Below, in pieces: positions 38,501 through 52,740 of a DNA stretch of 64,000 nucleotides. The notes below the pieces were generated by a model. It was not told the DNA's origin, made no database searches, and worked only from the letters and a program-made list of their open reading frames with translations. Numbering within the stretch: position 1 is the stretch's first letter; each line of letters opens with the position of its first letter. Source of the DNA: Triops longicaudatus (taxonomy: Eukaryota; Arthropoda; Branchiopoda; Notostraca; Triopsidae). Made by a program: the position numbers and the translations under genes. Location: positions 744,001-808,000 of the forward strand of contig JAGQDJ010000633.1 of assembly GCA_022885665.1 (NCBI GenBank). Direction: 5' to 3'.

Positions 38501-41500
38501 TGGCATTCTAAATGACCCGATTTAACCTTCACTTGTTCTTGTCTAAAGTTACGTTTAGTGTGCAAGTGATTAACCGTATCTTTACGACTCTTTTCCAAAG
38601 AAGCCATTAAAAAAGGTTCGTCCCTATCACTGAAATTTTTCTTAAACGTTTGGAACGTTTTGTTAGTCGTAATGAGAATGGCGGTGCTCTTCAAAGTTAT
38701 TCTGTCGAGGAGAAAAAAGAAAACGTATATTTATGTTTTGCATAACCAACTTCTCTCAACTGGTGCAATTACTGAGAGAACTTCCGTGTATTTTTATTTC
38801 TAGCAGTACCAGGAACAGTAGAACGCGAAAGATAAAGAAAAGCACCTGCTAAATATTTTATACTATAGTGCTATTTGACACCATATCATTTGGTATCCTT
38901 TCGTCCCGCATAAGTTCTTAATTACCCTTTCTTGACCCTTTGCCTTTTTTTTCGCTCTTATCGTCGAAGCCTTCCAGTTTTGTTAACAATTATGAGTTTG
39001 TTCCTCGCGTTCTCTTTGACTCATGAACTTTCGAGTAGGGGCGTATATCCATGTACTGGGAGTCTGCGTCCGTGGGCTTAATTAAAGGCCGTGTACTTGG
39101 TGTACAATTAATTGTACATTACTTATTGTAAAAGTGGAACCTGTTGTATTTTTATTTAAAGCTGTAATTTCGCAGCGAAGTTTCATGTCTTATTCCTTTT
39201 ACAGAGTCGCAGTGGGCGTGGCGGGGCTACAAAGAATTACGGTAGTCAGACAGGCCTGAGTGGCGTGGTTTCTAGTAACAGTGGTGATCAAGACAAGGAA
39301 GACGATTCGTATGAAGAGAGCTACACGGAACCTGACTGTTATATTAGCCCGTCGCCAAGTCCTTCGTTGCCCCATGCAGTCTCCGAGCCGGATTCCGAGA
39401 TCCCTTCGGTCTATTCTCGGATCATGGAAACGTTACGTCCGGCCCAATCCTCAGAATCGGAGTAAGTGCAAAGAAAGAAACGCGAGAATCTTTGACAAAT
39501 TCCTTAATAAACCAAATTTCACCTCCCTGAAGGCTGAACGAGTCCGACCGGAAACGTGAAAACCGCTTGACATCCATCATCGATCAACTCTTGTCCAACC
39601 GGGTTACCAAAGTACAAGATTTAGGCGAAAAAGGTACGTCCACTATTTGCATACATTTTCTTATACTAATGGGCTAACTTTGTTTTCGCAATCTTTTCCA
39701 TTAAGTCACTTTAAGAATGTTAGAATTTAGTTTGTGAGTTAAAGAATACGAGAAATTTAGTGTTTAATATGTATTTAACATTGCTTACGTCAGTAAGTTT
39801 GGCAAAGGCTTATATCGTGTGGCAAAAAGAACATGACACAATATTACTACTAATTAAAAATTAACACAACATTAAGCGTTCAGCTCGTGCTCTGTGCTGC
39901 TGATGTACTATTATATAGTTATATAGTACCTTTATATTGTTATATAGTTAAATAAGGCAATTGTTTGAAAATCAGAGCTGTTGGATAAAAAAAATATTAA
40001 TTTTAACGCAAACAGTTGTATTTTCCAATTACGTACCGTGAAAACCAGGTGTTGTAGTGCGTAGCACAATGTGTGGTGGTACGTACTGTACGTAAGACAC
40101 AGAGACGAAATTCACAATAAATCCTTAAACAAACAGCATGATTATTCAAAAGTCGAAGTATTGAATCGTATCTTATTATACTCGTGAATAAAACTGTTTG
40201 GACTTAGGAAATAATAAATAGCAACCGCATTTTAGATATTCCGTAATTAATGTCGTGAAGTCATTTTTGGTCATAGCAAAAGGTCTGTGCAGGGGAAGAA
40301 AAGACTCGTTACCGTAATTACGAGAAGGACGTGATTTAACTAACACGTCCCTGTGACAAAAACGTGGGGACAAGGTGGACGGGAAGGTTTGACCTGGATG
40401 ATGTGCACATTTTCTTGTCACCGATGTCAGAGGGAAACATTTCTGGTTCAAAAAGGAAGAAGACAATTGCTAAGGCAAATAAAACACGGTGGGGGATTTC
40501 ATCTTCCCAAAAGTTTGGCTTGTTCTTTTGCCCTCCTCCCCTTTTCCATGGCTTGGCTCTATAGCGAGACCTTTCAATGTCTTGAAGTGAAACTTCAAAA
40601 TGATGAAAGTGACCAGTCACGCTGGTTTTGGTGCTGGTCCAAGATCTTTTCATCTCAAAAAATGCTAATTCTACCCTGCTATAGAAAAGACATAGCACAA
40701 CAGGTGGATCAGTAAGCTTCCTTACTGAGGTTTCTCCTATTGCTTTACTTGGGGTGGAAGGAACAAATGGAACAATAGGTTTCAGAATTAATTCCATTTA
40801 GTGTGCAAGATTACCTACAAAATATGCTGGATTTGAAGGAAAGCTAAGAACAGAACCATTTACTAATGCTTCTATACAATTTTGGCGCTGAACGCTGAAC
40901 TTTTAGACGGTAAACAAAGAAATAAATCCCTCTGATTCTTCGTGAGTCATCTATATAGAAAGAAAACTAATTGTCAGTCACAAAAGACACCTTATGTCAT
41001 GAAGTCAAACTTACCTAAGCTGTGCCAAAACTGAAGGCTGGTGTATTTTAAACGACTTTTTATGTAACTTTTTGGAAGCACGAGATCACCTGTTGCCAGG
41101 AATACCGATTAAGGTGGGGGCGAACGTACAAACTTGTAGTTTTGCGTAGGGGTTCATAGATCGTAATTGCCGTCGCTTTGAGCTTCAGCGTTTCACTTTA
41201 TTGTTCAACAGTAGATCAAGAAAAAATTTTTTGTTGAATTTTGCGACATTTGCGCTGGTGAGATAAAGAGAGTTCTTTAATTGCATTGTTAGTTAGCTTT
41301 CGTGTTACTGAAGTTGAAGCTGTTACTTTTTGTTGTTACCTTTTCCCCTCTTCAGCATTCCGGAGGTGCTGAAGAGGGGAAAAGGTAACAATCACCATCG
41401 ACAAGCCGAAACAAGCCTTTACGTGAGAATACTATTCCAGTCCGCGAAATTCAAATTATTTTTAGTAATAAATAAAGTTTTTACGCCCTTCTGGCTAGCA

Positions 41501-44500
41501 TCTGCTGCATATAGAGAAGTTTTTGTTTGGTATAGACTTACTGAATAGTTGTTTCAGAGCTCGCTAAATTATATGCATCCCATCTCGTTTGCATGTGTGA
41601 CCATTGCCCTGGCCTTTGCATGTCTCCTTTAACGCTCCTTTTGCTTTCATGCGTCGTCTAATACGTAAGAAAATACTGCCCCGACCGTCTACTCCTCGTT
41701 TTCTTGTTAACTTTCATTATGGAAAGGTCAGAAGGTCTATGAGGTTCGACTACGACCAACTCAACTTTTTGTATTACTTCATAAGGTAACTAATATCACA
41801 AATTGTTGCTTTGTTCCAAAGGGTAACTTAGCTCAACTGCGCGGACTCTCTTTGAACCACTTTTTCTTTATATTCTGTGATTATAATTAAGGCTGCAAAA
41901 ATCTCTATATTAAAACGTTTGAGCTAACCTGAGAAAGTGCCGGCCAACCCTTTCGTTATTCAAAAAATCTTTTAAAAAAATCTTTTCTTCTTCTCGTTGT
42001 AAGACCCCAAAAGAGCAAAGAGGTCACGGAGAGCAAAGCCAGAAGGCCACTATGCAAATGAGGGGCGAGCTTCTTGGTCGGTCGGTCTTGTTTCGTTTTT
42101 TCGTGTCTCAAGCTACACGCCACGCGGGCGAAAGAAACGAGAAAAGAGGAGGAAAAAGAGACGGAGACTAACGTAATTTCCGTGTCGATATCAAAAGCCC
42201 AGCAGCAGCCAGCGGGAGCAAAGAAGGCAACAAGGAGACTAGAGGCCAAGAATGCGGAGGTCAAGACACGTCAAGAACTTTCCAAACTAAAAAAGCACCT
42301 CGCGCGCATAGAAATCCTAAAGGGCGGAGCCCAGCATCCTTTACATCTCGCCCTTTGATTAACCTTTCTGCACCCGTGCCTTCACTTCGCAGCCAGAAAC
42401 CTGCTCAGCCTTTCTTCGGAAAATGAAGCACATAAAATTATGCCTTGAAATATTAGTCATCGTATTCCCTTTTTTTTTTCTTTAAAAAAATACCCTGCGA
42501 AGGCGAATGTCGTGGTGTAAACGATGTCGTGAAATCAAACACAAGTAGGACCCTTGGACTTGACTCATTTCTAAGATTTAACTTGTAACATATAGAAAAT
42601 ATAATTGTAACATGTAAGGGGACAAGTTCCGTTTACTCCACTATACTTAATAAGAGAAGCGCTTATAATTCAAGATAAAAATATTCAAATAAAGCATACT
42701 TACTTTAAAAAATGGATATATTGATTTTATTAAAAAAGAGTTGCGGAATCGCATGTTGCAAATACAACCGGGAAACGTGCAGAAGACATTTCAGTACTGA
42801 ATAGCGAGTCGAACTGCATATTACGACCATACGCACTTGAGAGGTTCAGTTCGCGTGCAGTGTGAACTACACGTAGCACTATTAGTTACTGTAATATATT
42901 CATTAAGTTTTCATGCTAAATAAACATATAGCTTACAAATAATAATAAATGTAAATCTATATCAAATATTTCGCAAGCTTACAAAGCATAGTTAATAATT
43001 CCAACATGTACCGCCCAGTTTGTATGTGTAAATTTTTCAATGGTGTTCGAAATACTGTATATTCCGTGGGTGGAAACCGGGTTTTTTAGCGTCTTGAAAG
43101 ATCCAGCATCGATAACGAGTGTAAGATAGTTAAAGTGCTTATAAGTAAACTACTCTGCCTTAAAAAAATAAATAAATAAATAAAATAAAAAAAAATCTTG
43201 CCTTTGCACCATTTCGGTTTCGCGAAAGCTCTTGTGAGCAAATTTATAGACGCGAGGGCTATCAACGCGCGCTTGGTTGTTAGCTCAAGTCGCATGCTGC
43301 GATTCCATCATCTTTCGGGAGACCATGTGCGTAGCACTGACCCCTGGAGGGATCGAAACCCTGGGTTTTGACCTTTGCGGCTTGCAAGGGTCGGTTGCAT
43401 GTATACGGTGTACATTTTTATGCTAAACTTCTTTCTCTGTTGGCTGGCTTGCATGCGTGCGCGCCGTTATTTGGATGCTGCAGCATATGTTGCGCCAAGC
43501 TACTAATGGAGAAACTTAAATCTTAGCTTAAAAAAACTTGAACAATACACCTGCTCACGCTTGATTGTCTTCTAACACCTTCACTGGAAGAACTGAAAGT
43601 TAATGTAGCAATATGAAAATCATAACCGGTCCAAGTTACATCTTGAAAATATGATGCAAAAATAATAAATCATAAATAAATGTAACAATACAGTTGTTTT
43701 GTTATGATTGAATAAAACTTTTAATTCTCACCCTCGAAAGGGTGACAGTATAGTAAAAGCGCATCAAAAGAGAAAGTTATGTCGAACGTTTGTATGAATG
43801 TAATTTGTCCTTATTGTGTCTCCTTCTGTATCCCGGTTGGAATGGCCATTAAAATTTTTAACATATTAGGGTTAGTAACTGTCGTATCGTGCACTCAGTG
43901 TGAGAGTTTCTAGGACATCTTTTAACTTGTCACTTTCCAAGGTGTGAAGGGCAAAGGAGGACGTTTCTCGGTCGGTGCAAGGAAATAGACGCCCTTCGCT
44001 CCACTGTCCAAAAGACATGTCATTAATTAGGTCCATGGGACTTAACCGTCGCCTTGTCCCCTAGTACAATTTATCTAGCGTTGTGAAACATATAGAACTG
44101 GTACACAGTTTACAGAAGATTTCTTGGTTCACAAACCCTATTCATGTCTTATGACTTATTATTTGAAGCAAAGACGACTATCATTTTAAAAGCTCTGGAA
44201 AATGTTCATCGGATGCTTCCATTTTTTTCCTAAACTGCGAGAAAGGAATCTCAAACTACATATCAACGTAATTGGAAATGTGTCCATAGCCTTGTGTAGT
44301 TTCTTTTTTAAAGCTTCCTTTTTAGAATCCTGTGAAATTACAGGATAGTAAAGGGACAGAAATGTTCTATTTTATCGAATGTAACCAAAAAATGCACCTG
44401 TAAAGCCTAACCAGTAGTAGATTTTTAATTCCTCAGAATCTTTTTCCGATTTAAGTTGTAAGAGTATGTGTAAGAAAAAGAAACTGAAAAGCAGATTTTT

Positions 44501-47500
44501 TGGTGCTTTGTGTTAGACTCAAGCAATAACTTGATGGTTGAGGAATTATGAAGTGATGGTTCCTACGATAACGATTTCCGGAAGTCCAAGATTTTCCGCT
44601 AAGGGTCAAAGTTATTGGTCCGAAAACATGGGAAATTCTTTCTTTTATGACAAAAAATTCCCTATGTCTTCTTTGCAGTATTAGAGAAAGAAAGACATAG
44701 AAACGATGAACATGAAAGAGTTATTATTGTGGTCCATACCGTACCGCTTTTGCTTTTTAATGTGGTCACCTTTATAGGAGCAATGCCCGTCTTTTTTGAA
44801 AAAAAAACTTGAGAAAGTTACGATTTTCTAAATACGTACTGTGTTTCTTTCCTCAGATCTGCGAAGCTTGGTGGAATTCCAAAAAGAGATAGGCGATACC
44901 AAAACTGTTGCGCCGTCCCCTTTCGAATCCACTCCAGAAGGTAAAATTTTCTAGTGGTCATTTTTTTTCTTTTTGACTGTGTAATATAGGATTTACGCTC
45001 CATCGGGAGGACGGGGGTGGGGGATGTGAAGACCAACGGGCAGTACATTATGTTCTTCCCACCGTGCGGTGGCTTTTTGTTGTTTCCTTTCGCTCTGGTT
45101 CTCACTCGAGTAGCCAACAGGAACTGGGCAGGTCAAAAGTCAAGGAAAACACCCACACTTTTTGGTTCCCAAAATTACAAGAAAAACTGTACCCAACTTC
45201 CGGCCTAATTATGACTCCTTTATGTTCTTTTATACACCTTCCTTGGAAAATCGATCACATCCAGTTCAAGGGGTAGATAGGACAATTTTATGGGCAATGT
45301 CTTAAAAGTCAGCCCATTGGTCGTTTTGACTGCTTTGAGCGACATTTGTCCGAGGCGAAGAAAGCGGTAGAAATCGGCTGATCTAGAGATAATGCTAGCT
45401 TTCTTACCTTGCAAGTAACAAAATCTAGGATAAACAAGTAACAAGTCATAGGATAAGAGTTTTATACAAACCAGTCGAATCGTATAACTGTCAAAAATTG
45501 CGATTTCCGGTAGTTGGTTTGTCAGCCTTTTTTACCACGGAAATAAGCATTTCCTCTACCTTCCAATGGTCAAAGGTTACGGGTCAAGGTGTGAATTTTT
45601 GGTGGTTATGACTCGGAATAAACGCAGGGGGAAAGGGACCTTATGAGAAGCTTTCTACTGGAGCGGATGACAGGAAGCGCGTGGTCTAATGGCTGCTTCC
45701 GTTCCTTGTGTTTGAAGCATAGGCGTTCGTCAGCAAAGAAGACTTCGCGGTCAAAGGGCGCCATGCTTGGGTAACTGTGCTCCCTAGGATTCCCTATAGG
45801 CTTAGCGACGCTTCTACAAAGCAGTCAGGAGCTGCGTCATGGGGTAATTTAGGAACGCTTGCCTTTTTTCATGGGGTACGAGTATTGAAAAGAACTGATT
45901 TTTAGACGGACACCTGGTGTGATTTTTTGGTCTTCAAAGAGGCTTCTGACCCTTTTCAGCGTTCTTTCGAAAAAAAAGATAGTAGAAAAAAAAGTCTTAA
46001 GTAAATACCCACAACGGGAGAAACCCATACACAGATGGTCAAGTCACGGTAAAGTGACGTTGCAGAAACAAGAGATTTCTACTAACAGGTGACATCTTTT
46101 CACTCCCAGCATTTCTTTCCTCCTAGAAATGAACCAGAAGCGCCCTGGTCGGTAGACATGGTCATAGACAAGACGATACACCTGTTGTGTACCGACAAGC
46201 TTGAGCAAGCTGTCCTACAGTTATGTATACTGTCCATGCAAAGGAGATCTTATATGGAAAAAAATGGCAAGTGTACTTATACCGCACTTAACCATTGGGG
46301 TTAATTGCCTTCTGGAAAGTCAGAATGCTCTAATGATGTCATCTTCCCAAGTTTGATTACCAGGTATTGGCTGATGTTCTCCAGTTGTGCGCTCATGCGG
46401 AAAGACTTCTTTTGTTTTTCCAGTGCTACTCCGAAGTGGAGAAAAAGCAATGAGTACAGATTCGTGAAAACTCAAGTCGAAACAAGTCAGATCAATGTGT
46501 ACCTTTGTTCAGGTGCTTAATGCAGAACGTGACTCGGAAGGATTCGTAAATTTTAGCTTTCCTAGAGTCTTGTGTATTGTAGTAGATTCAAAACTTCAGT
46601 ACGTATTTACTTTTGAGATATTCGATGACTACCTTAGCGGGCTTCTAACTTGTGAACGGTGGAAAGTAATGCGTGTAAAGATCTTATCCGACATGGGTGA
46701 GTTTCTAGGATCTTGATCTAGTTCACCAATTGAGTCCAGCCATACTTCACACACCTATCTTGCCTATCAACCCTTTACTCTGTAGAGCGGAACTATCGAT
46801 TAAAATCTCTGATTCGAGTGGCTACGTTTAGGCTAACCTATATTCTTAGAAAGACTAACCTATATTCTTATTATGACGTTTCTTCGGGTGAAATTAAATT
46901 AGGCACTGCATTTAATGAAGCTGGAAGTGTTAATAAAACCTGAACTCCTTGTCTTAAAAAAATAAAGCAAAAGAAACATACGCAATTTGGGCGTTGCAAG
47001 CAAGAGCTATGCAAGCTATGCTATGCTCCGGTCTAAGTGTAACTGGCTGAACGACAAGTTCTTTTGTCAGGTTTATAAGTTTTCCAACTTGTGAAGCATT
47101 ATTCTTACAAGTTTGTTACAGTCTCTTGTTTATTTGAGCTGTAGTGACATTTTTTTATTCTCGTATTTGTCACCACTCGTTTGTTTCTTAATGATCTAAA
47201 GAACGTTAATTGTTGAAAGTAACAGAGTTGGTTACTCATTTAATATGTGGCTTCTTATGCACTGTGGAAAAGATGAGTAACAAATTTACATAACTACATC
47301 AGAAGGCCGCTCGTAGTTTAAAATAAAGCAGTCTGTGCAGAAGTTCGTAAAGGTCAAGTCTCTTCCCGAAAATTGCTCAACAGTGGTGGTCCTCCGTTTT
47401 TAACCTGTTCTCTTTAGCTTTTTCGAATTGCTTTTCTTTCCTTCTCGGGTTCTTCCTACATGAGCTCCGAGATCCAATATATTGCTCTCTTACCTGTAAA

Positions 47501-50500
47501 CTTTATCCCCCACTCTGCTCCTTTCAACTTTTCTCGCCATTCTATTTGACTGCGGCCCTTACGCAAGCTACCTTCTGACCGGTCCCCCTTATGATCTACC
47601 AGTTACGCTTAGACTGCTCACCAAATATGCATTTTGGCGTATCCACCTGTGCTCCTTTTCACGCTATCTCGGGCACCATCGCATGAGCACATCGCTGCTG
47701 GTCTGGCGTGGTCTTACCCACAAGGTTGCTGACATTCGGGCGGTTTATCCTCCAACTCTCTTCTCTCACCTTGCGTCCACTTTACCTGGACTTCACCTAC
47801 CCACCCGTCAGTGAAGACAGTCTAATCAGAGCTGTGGAACGTTCAAGACGTGGGTTAGCTTACCTGTCCGTGTTTGAACTAAGGCTTATGGACTTGTAAT
47901 GTTAGTTTGCTTGGGTGCTTTTTCTGAGTGTAGCAACCATTCCATTACGATTGGAACCTTAATTAGTCAGTGGGAATAGTTGAATTCGTACCGGAAAAGA
48001 AAGCTTAGCATTGCTTTGCGTTTGATAAGAAAGTGATTCGGATCAAGTGAATGCATCCAATTATGGCGGAATTGGACACTGTTAGTCCCGTCGTGTGGCC
48101 CAAATGGTGTTACAGTAAGTAAGCGGCACGCTTTTGCACATTTTAGAGCAAATGCTGAGAACTAAAAATTCTAAAAAAATGTACCGTATTATTCTAAAAT
48201 TTACCGGTAGCACTTTTTAAGAATTCGTGCAGATTTAATCTTTCTAGCTCGTAAAAACTTACATGCTATGCTATGTGTACCAACTCGAGACTATTTTTAC
48301 ATCTTAATGAAAAAAGAAATGCGGCTTTTAAGTAAGTGGACAAGTATTTAAAGAACGAGGTGTATGATCGCATGCAGTTTACGTGTGATGTGTGTAAGCA
48401 ATTAGAGAGCAGGGGTTATAAATTATGAAGTAAACTGCAGGAACAGAACGAGCTTTCTAGGACACCGACTTTGGGTTTTGCACGCATTCACATGCCACTT
48501 ACGGATAACAGTGGAATTGATGAACAGGAATATAAATCTTGTGCCCCAATATTTGCTAGTTAAGAACTCGTATTCTACGTTACCTTTCGGGACACCTCTT
48601 AGGTAGACTTTTGACCTCCGGGGTGTTTCGGACGGGGGACAAAAAAGCAGGTACATTTGCATTCCTGGAAGCAGGATCGGTTGTATAAAGTAGGGCTTTT
48701 CCTTTTCTATAGCCCAGAATGTTGGATAATTAGTTACCTATGTAGCGTTAACGCAGCACACGAGAAGCATTTGGCTCTCTGGCAACAGATGCAGATGCGC
48801 TGAAGGCGGATCATTGTATCATCTAAGCCCTCGACCATGGCAAAGGTTATTGCGAGAGAGCACACCTTCAGGCGTTTAACTATTTATATTTGCCGCTTCT
48901 CTTCAGAAAAATAAAAAAACAAGCCTTTTTTACGTAGTGATTTCCTCTTGGAATTTTTTTCTTTGTACAAGATTGAAAAGCCGGTAGCTTGAGGAGAAGC
49001 TACGCTCGGGGTTTACAAAAGACCATGATGCAGCTGAATTCTACCAGGGAATTTACGTTTACCTATTTCATGTAGACATTCGTAGATAGTAAACCCAAGC
49101 CAACAATTATAGAAGAATCACTGCTTTATTAAATCTTTTACATTAAATCTTTTTTTTTTTCTGAAACCGCAATTTTTTTGTCATTGTATCGCAGACTTTG
49201 GGTCATGTACTGTAAAAAAATTAAAAAGGAATTGTAAGGATGGGACATATATTTTGTAATATTCAAGCGACGTGATTTGTTAGTAATGTAATGGGAAATG
49301 AAATCCAATACGCATACAAAGTGAAACATTATGCTGCAATTAAATGCCTATACCACCTTTTCTGAACGTTCTTTATTGATGACAGGTAATCCTATTGAGA
49401 GTGAGCAGACGGTGCCTGTAGCAACGTTACCAGTCTCCAAGTCACCTGCTAACTCTACACGACGCAAGAAGCAAAAAATCCAGGTCAAAACCGAGCGTTA
49501 CAGTCCAGAGTCGTCCCGCTCGGATTCGCCCCACTCCCCTGTTTCAACACAATCCCTGCAAAGGACTCCATCATATCCCGGCACGCCTCCCAACTTGTCT
49601 TTCACGCCTCCTGCATCCTCTTACTCACCTCATCAGCAAAATCCCAAAAACATGGAATCTCACATGTCGCGGAACTACAGCGATTTCATGCGGAGTTTGG
49701 CCGCTAAGTACAACAATAATAACACCGCTAACGAGTAATTATAACTTTATATTTTCGCTTTTACTACTCGTATTTTCAAATCTTTTTATCGCTCTGTGAC
49801 TTATTTCGAAAATCACTGCTATATTTCCGTGAAATGCGTGCAGAAATGTAAGCAATAGTACCTATAGTACAGCGCAAAGTATAGGAATACCTTTAAATCT
49901 AAATTATACTACTGAAAAGACAGTATTCTCTTACTAGTCGAATTTGCGGTTACTGCTTAACACTCATAATGAATTAACCGTAAAGCTTAATTTTGTTTGT
50001 GTTTAGGTTTTTGACTGCAGCAGCCGCTAGCAGAGGAACAGGATTCCTGGCTGGGATTGACCCTCGTTTCCAGCAAGCTTTTAAGCCTGGCAGTGTACCA
50101 TTTTTGGGTTTAAACCCTCTTCACCCGCTGGCCGCTTTGGCGAATCATCACCAGCAGCAAACTACTTCCCACTCATTGTCCTCCAAAAAGGAATTTGAGC
50201 ATTCGTCGTCTTCGTCCGGAACGAAAAGCAAAGACTCTATTGCGTCTGCCCCCGCCACAGTTCCACCTCAACCTGCGGCTTTAATGATGGCCGGTTCCTT
50301 CCCGATGATCGATATGTCCTCTACCCAAGCTTTACTCCATATGGTACGCTCAGCCAGTGCACAGCAGAACACGAACGAACAGGTGGAGACGTACTTACGT
50401 GGAGCAATCAAGCGTCCCGCCGATTCACCTCTCAGCAGCACGTCAGCTTCTTTAGCGTCTCCGTTAGACCTTAGCGGAGCGGCAACCATCTTGCCTAATC

Positions 50501-52740
50501 CTAAGAGAGCGCATTTGGACTCGCCAGTTGAGCACAGCAAGACATTCAGAGAAACGTACGATGTGAACCCGTCACCTACGAAACAGAATCAGACAACAAT
50601 GTCAGTTCCAACCAGAACGCCAGTCAACAAACTACAGTCGCAACATTTGTGCATGTCGACATGTGCCGGAGATTGCTCACCCGAATCCAAAACGGTTCAA
50701 TCTTGGACGGTAGAACAAGTCGCTCAGTTCGTTGCGTCCATCGACCTCTGTGCGGAATATGCTGAGGTACGAAGCTTTCACTTTCAGCGTTTTTGCTTTG
50801 CATAAAATGTTAGGTGAATTTCGAAATTTTTAATGTTAAAAATTTTTGAATTTAAAATACGTTTTAAAGCTTGGTAAAAGTATCTTCTAAAAATAATAGG
50901 CCTACAGATATTTAGAGTGTTTAAGTCCGAGTTCTAAAAATTTTCAACAGCAATTTAGGTCGTAAACTGTTATGAGAGAAAACCTGGAGCAGTGATTTGA
51001 ATTTGTTTGTTTGTCTTTTTAAGTAATTTTAAAGTAATAGTTTGTCCATCATAAACGTTAAAATCACCTTTTCCCATCTATCAAGTTGAATTGTAATGAG
51101 ATCATGCCAATCCGTAGGTTTCACTTTACAGAACGAAAAAACTCTTGAAAGGCATTATTGGAGAAGATCAAAGCCTCCCAGCTCTGTTGAACATTTCAAT
51201 TAGAACTCACTGACAAGGTGAAAAGATTCGAAATGACAATCTTATTGATCTATACGCCCGCTCCGTCCGACGTTTGCGGCTAAGTGTTCCATCACCAGAA
51301 TGCAAATTAACTTACATTTCCTGTTTTTCAAATTGCAATCCGTCAAACATGACACTTCAAGCAAGTCAGCGAGCTTGGTTTTGTTGAAAGATACGGGTTT
51401 CATCTCTTTTCTATAAAAGAAGTTATGCAAATACTTTTCGCTACCCATCACTGAGCTATTCAACCCACGAACGTCGGATCATCCATCATGGATTCGTCCA
51501 ATGTTGGTGCTGTGATTATGAAACACCAACTCTTTACCCGTACACCACGCCCATCAGTAGACCAGTTCCCGTAGAATACTTTTCGAAGCTTTCTTTGCGA
51601 AGCTTATTTCCACAATTTTTCCAGAACATTTCCGAGCAAAGTATCAGTTTTTCCGTGTAGTAAACGCTATATAAGCATTCCTCTTGCTCCAACTGAAAAG
51701 TGAGTCAAGTGTTCTACACTAGCGGATGTTATCTCGAACTCGTTTTAGCATAACGCTTACGCAAATGAACGATCATTATCTTCATTATTCCAATTATTTT
51801 GCTGCCGCAAATCCCTTAGGGAAATATTACAAGGATTTTTGCATTAGTTCTCCTTTGTTTTGAACGAACAAGTGGTCGAAACAAGGCCAGTATTCGTTTC
51901 GGGCAGGCATCTGTTCGCCCTCATTGTTCCCATTTTTCTAACAGTCGAAGGGAGCGGTTAGGAAAACCCACTCAACCAATGAGCAAGAAAAATGCAGGTC
52001 CTGTTCAATTTCTTGAAACTAATAACCAAGGGTAAAGGGGTTTCATTACTGAAAGGAGCGGAGATTGTGCTGATGAGTTATAGTCAAGCAATAGATATCG
52101 GTAAGCATAACAACCGGATGGCGTGCGTAGATTAGAAGCTCGTGCGCCACGAAAATCTCTTCATCGCCGAGCAAGTGGGCCGTCAGTAAACGTACTTTAT
52201 ATTCACTTTTTTCTACCAAAAGTTCAAGAGAGCGTGTATATGCAAATGAAGGGAGGAGAGCTCACTCAGTTTAGCCCTCGCTTACTATCTCGCTATAAAA
52301 TAACTTTTCCGTCGAAAAGATGAAAGACAACAAAGGTGGAAAAACGTTATCATTTAATTACATCCCTTCCATGAGGGTCATTGATTTCAAGCGTTGTTTC
52401 GCTTAAACGTAAAACTCGATGTTTACTTAAGTTGATTTTCGTTTCTTGACAGGTTTTCAGAGATCACTGCATCGACGGAGCTGCGTTACCGCTACTTACT
52501 GAAAGTCACCTAACGAATAACATGAAGTTGAAACTGGGACCTGCACTGAAATTCAAAACCGTATTGGCAAAGAAGCTGGGGCACTGTGCACTGTGCTTAC
52601 ATTGTGTTCACTGTCACGGACAACATTCGTCGCCCAATCACCAAGAAGCAGCCGTAGTTGCACCTTCCTTTTCTCTAGTTACGTCAGAAGTGAAGAAGAG
52701 CAGCCCGGCAGAACTTAAACGACCTTCTTCGATTAACTAA
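32548..52740 (+). CDS. SAMD11: SAND and SAM domain protein, SAMD11-like
   Basis: Seven exons join in frame: 32548-33042, 39205-39461, 39533-39633, 44857-44940, 49386-49734, 50007-50766 and 52453-52740, giving 777 residues. Exon 1 holds a complete SAND domain: WLTPNEF at 110-116, the DNA-contact motif KDWK at 126-129, LTKGILSTHP and CECDSC at 155-160. The LTKGILSTHP...C.C..C segment matches the start of short human SAMD11. The middle is Ser/Pro/acidic-rich and probably disordered, with a basic RRKKQKIQVKTE stretch after the fifth splice. A SAM domain (about 660-726) spans the last intron: SWTVEQVAQFVASIDLCAEY, then VFRDHCIDGAALPLLTE and MKLKLGPALK, the polyhomeotic/SAMD7/SAMD11 type. A Cys/His-rich stretch follows it. 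Known homologues are nuclear repressors connected with PRC1. Introns 1, 3 and 4 are 6.2, 5.2 and 4.4 kb and hold no supported gene. Open frames at 34383-34751, 40336-40797 and 42074-42358 are unrecognised. Confidence 0.93.
37186..37202. repeat. (TTAA)n microsatellite
   Basis: About four TTAA units in tandem inside SAMD11 intron 1. It has no apparent function. Confidence 0.7.
41333..41391. repeat. Perfect 25-bp inverted repeat with a 9-nt loop
   Basis: The left arm is 41333-41357 (it contains CCTTTTCCCCTCTTCAGCA) and the right arm is 41367-41391 (it contains TGCTGAAGAGGGGAAAAGG). They are exact reverse complements over 25 bases, separated by TTCCGGAGG. It lies in SAMD11 intron 3. If transcribed it would fold into a stable 59-nt hairpin. 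It could be a small-RNA precursor, a palindromic mobile-element remnant or an assembly artefact. The sequence alone does not decide. Confidence 0.9.
46833..46870. repeat. Two copies of a 16-bp direct repeat
   Basis: CTAACCTATATTCTTA occurs at 46833-46848 and 46855-46870, separated by 6 bases, in SAMD11 intron 4. It looks like slippage. Confidence 0.8.

Noticed and set aside
40336..40797. 153-codon minus-strand frame overlapped by a 120-codon plus-strand frame
   Set aside because: Both strands are open over the same stretch, neither has a domain, and it lies within SAMD11 intron 3.
42074..42358. Lys/Glu-rich frame ending in a coiled-coil-like stretch
   Set aside because: The composition follows the purine-rich DNA. 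There is no match, and no splice sites tie it to the SAMD11 frame.
43319..43350. tRNA T-arm-like sequence (reverse strand GGGTTTCGATCCC)
   Set aside because: The loop does not have the TTCRANY layout, and no matching A box or acceptor stem was found. At most it is a decayed tRNA-derived SINE.
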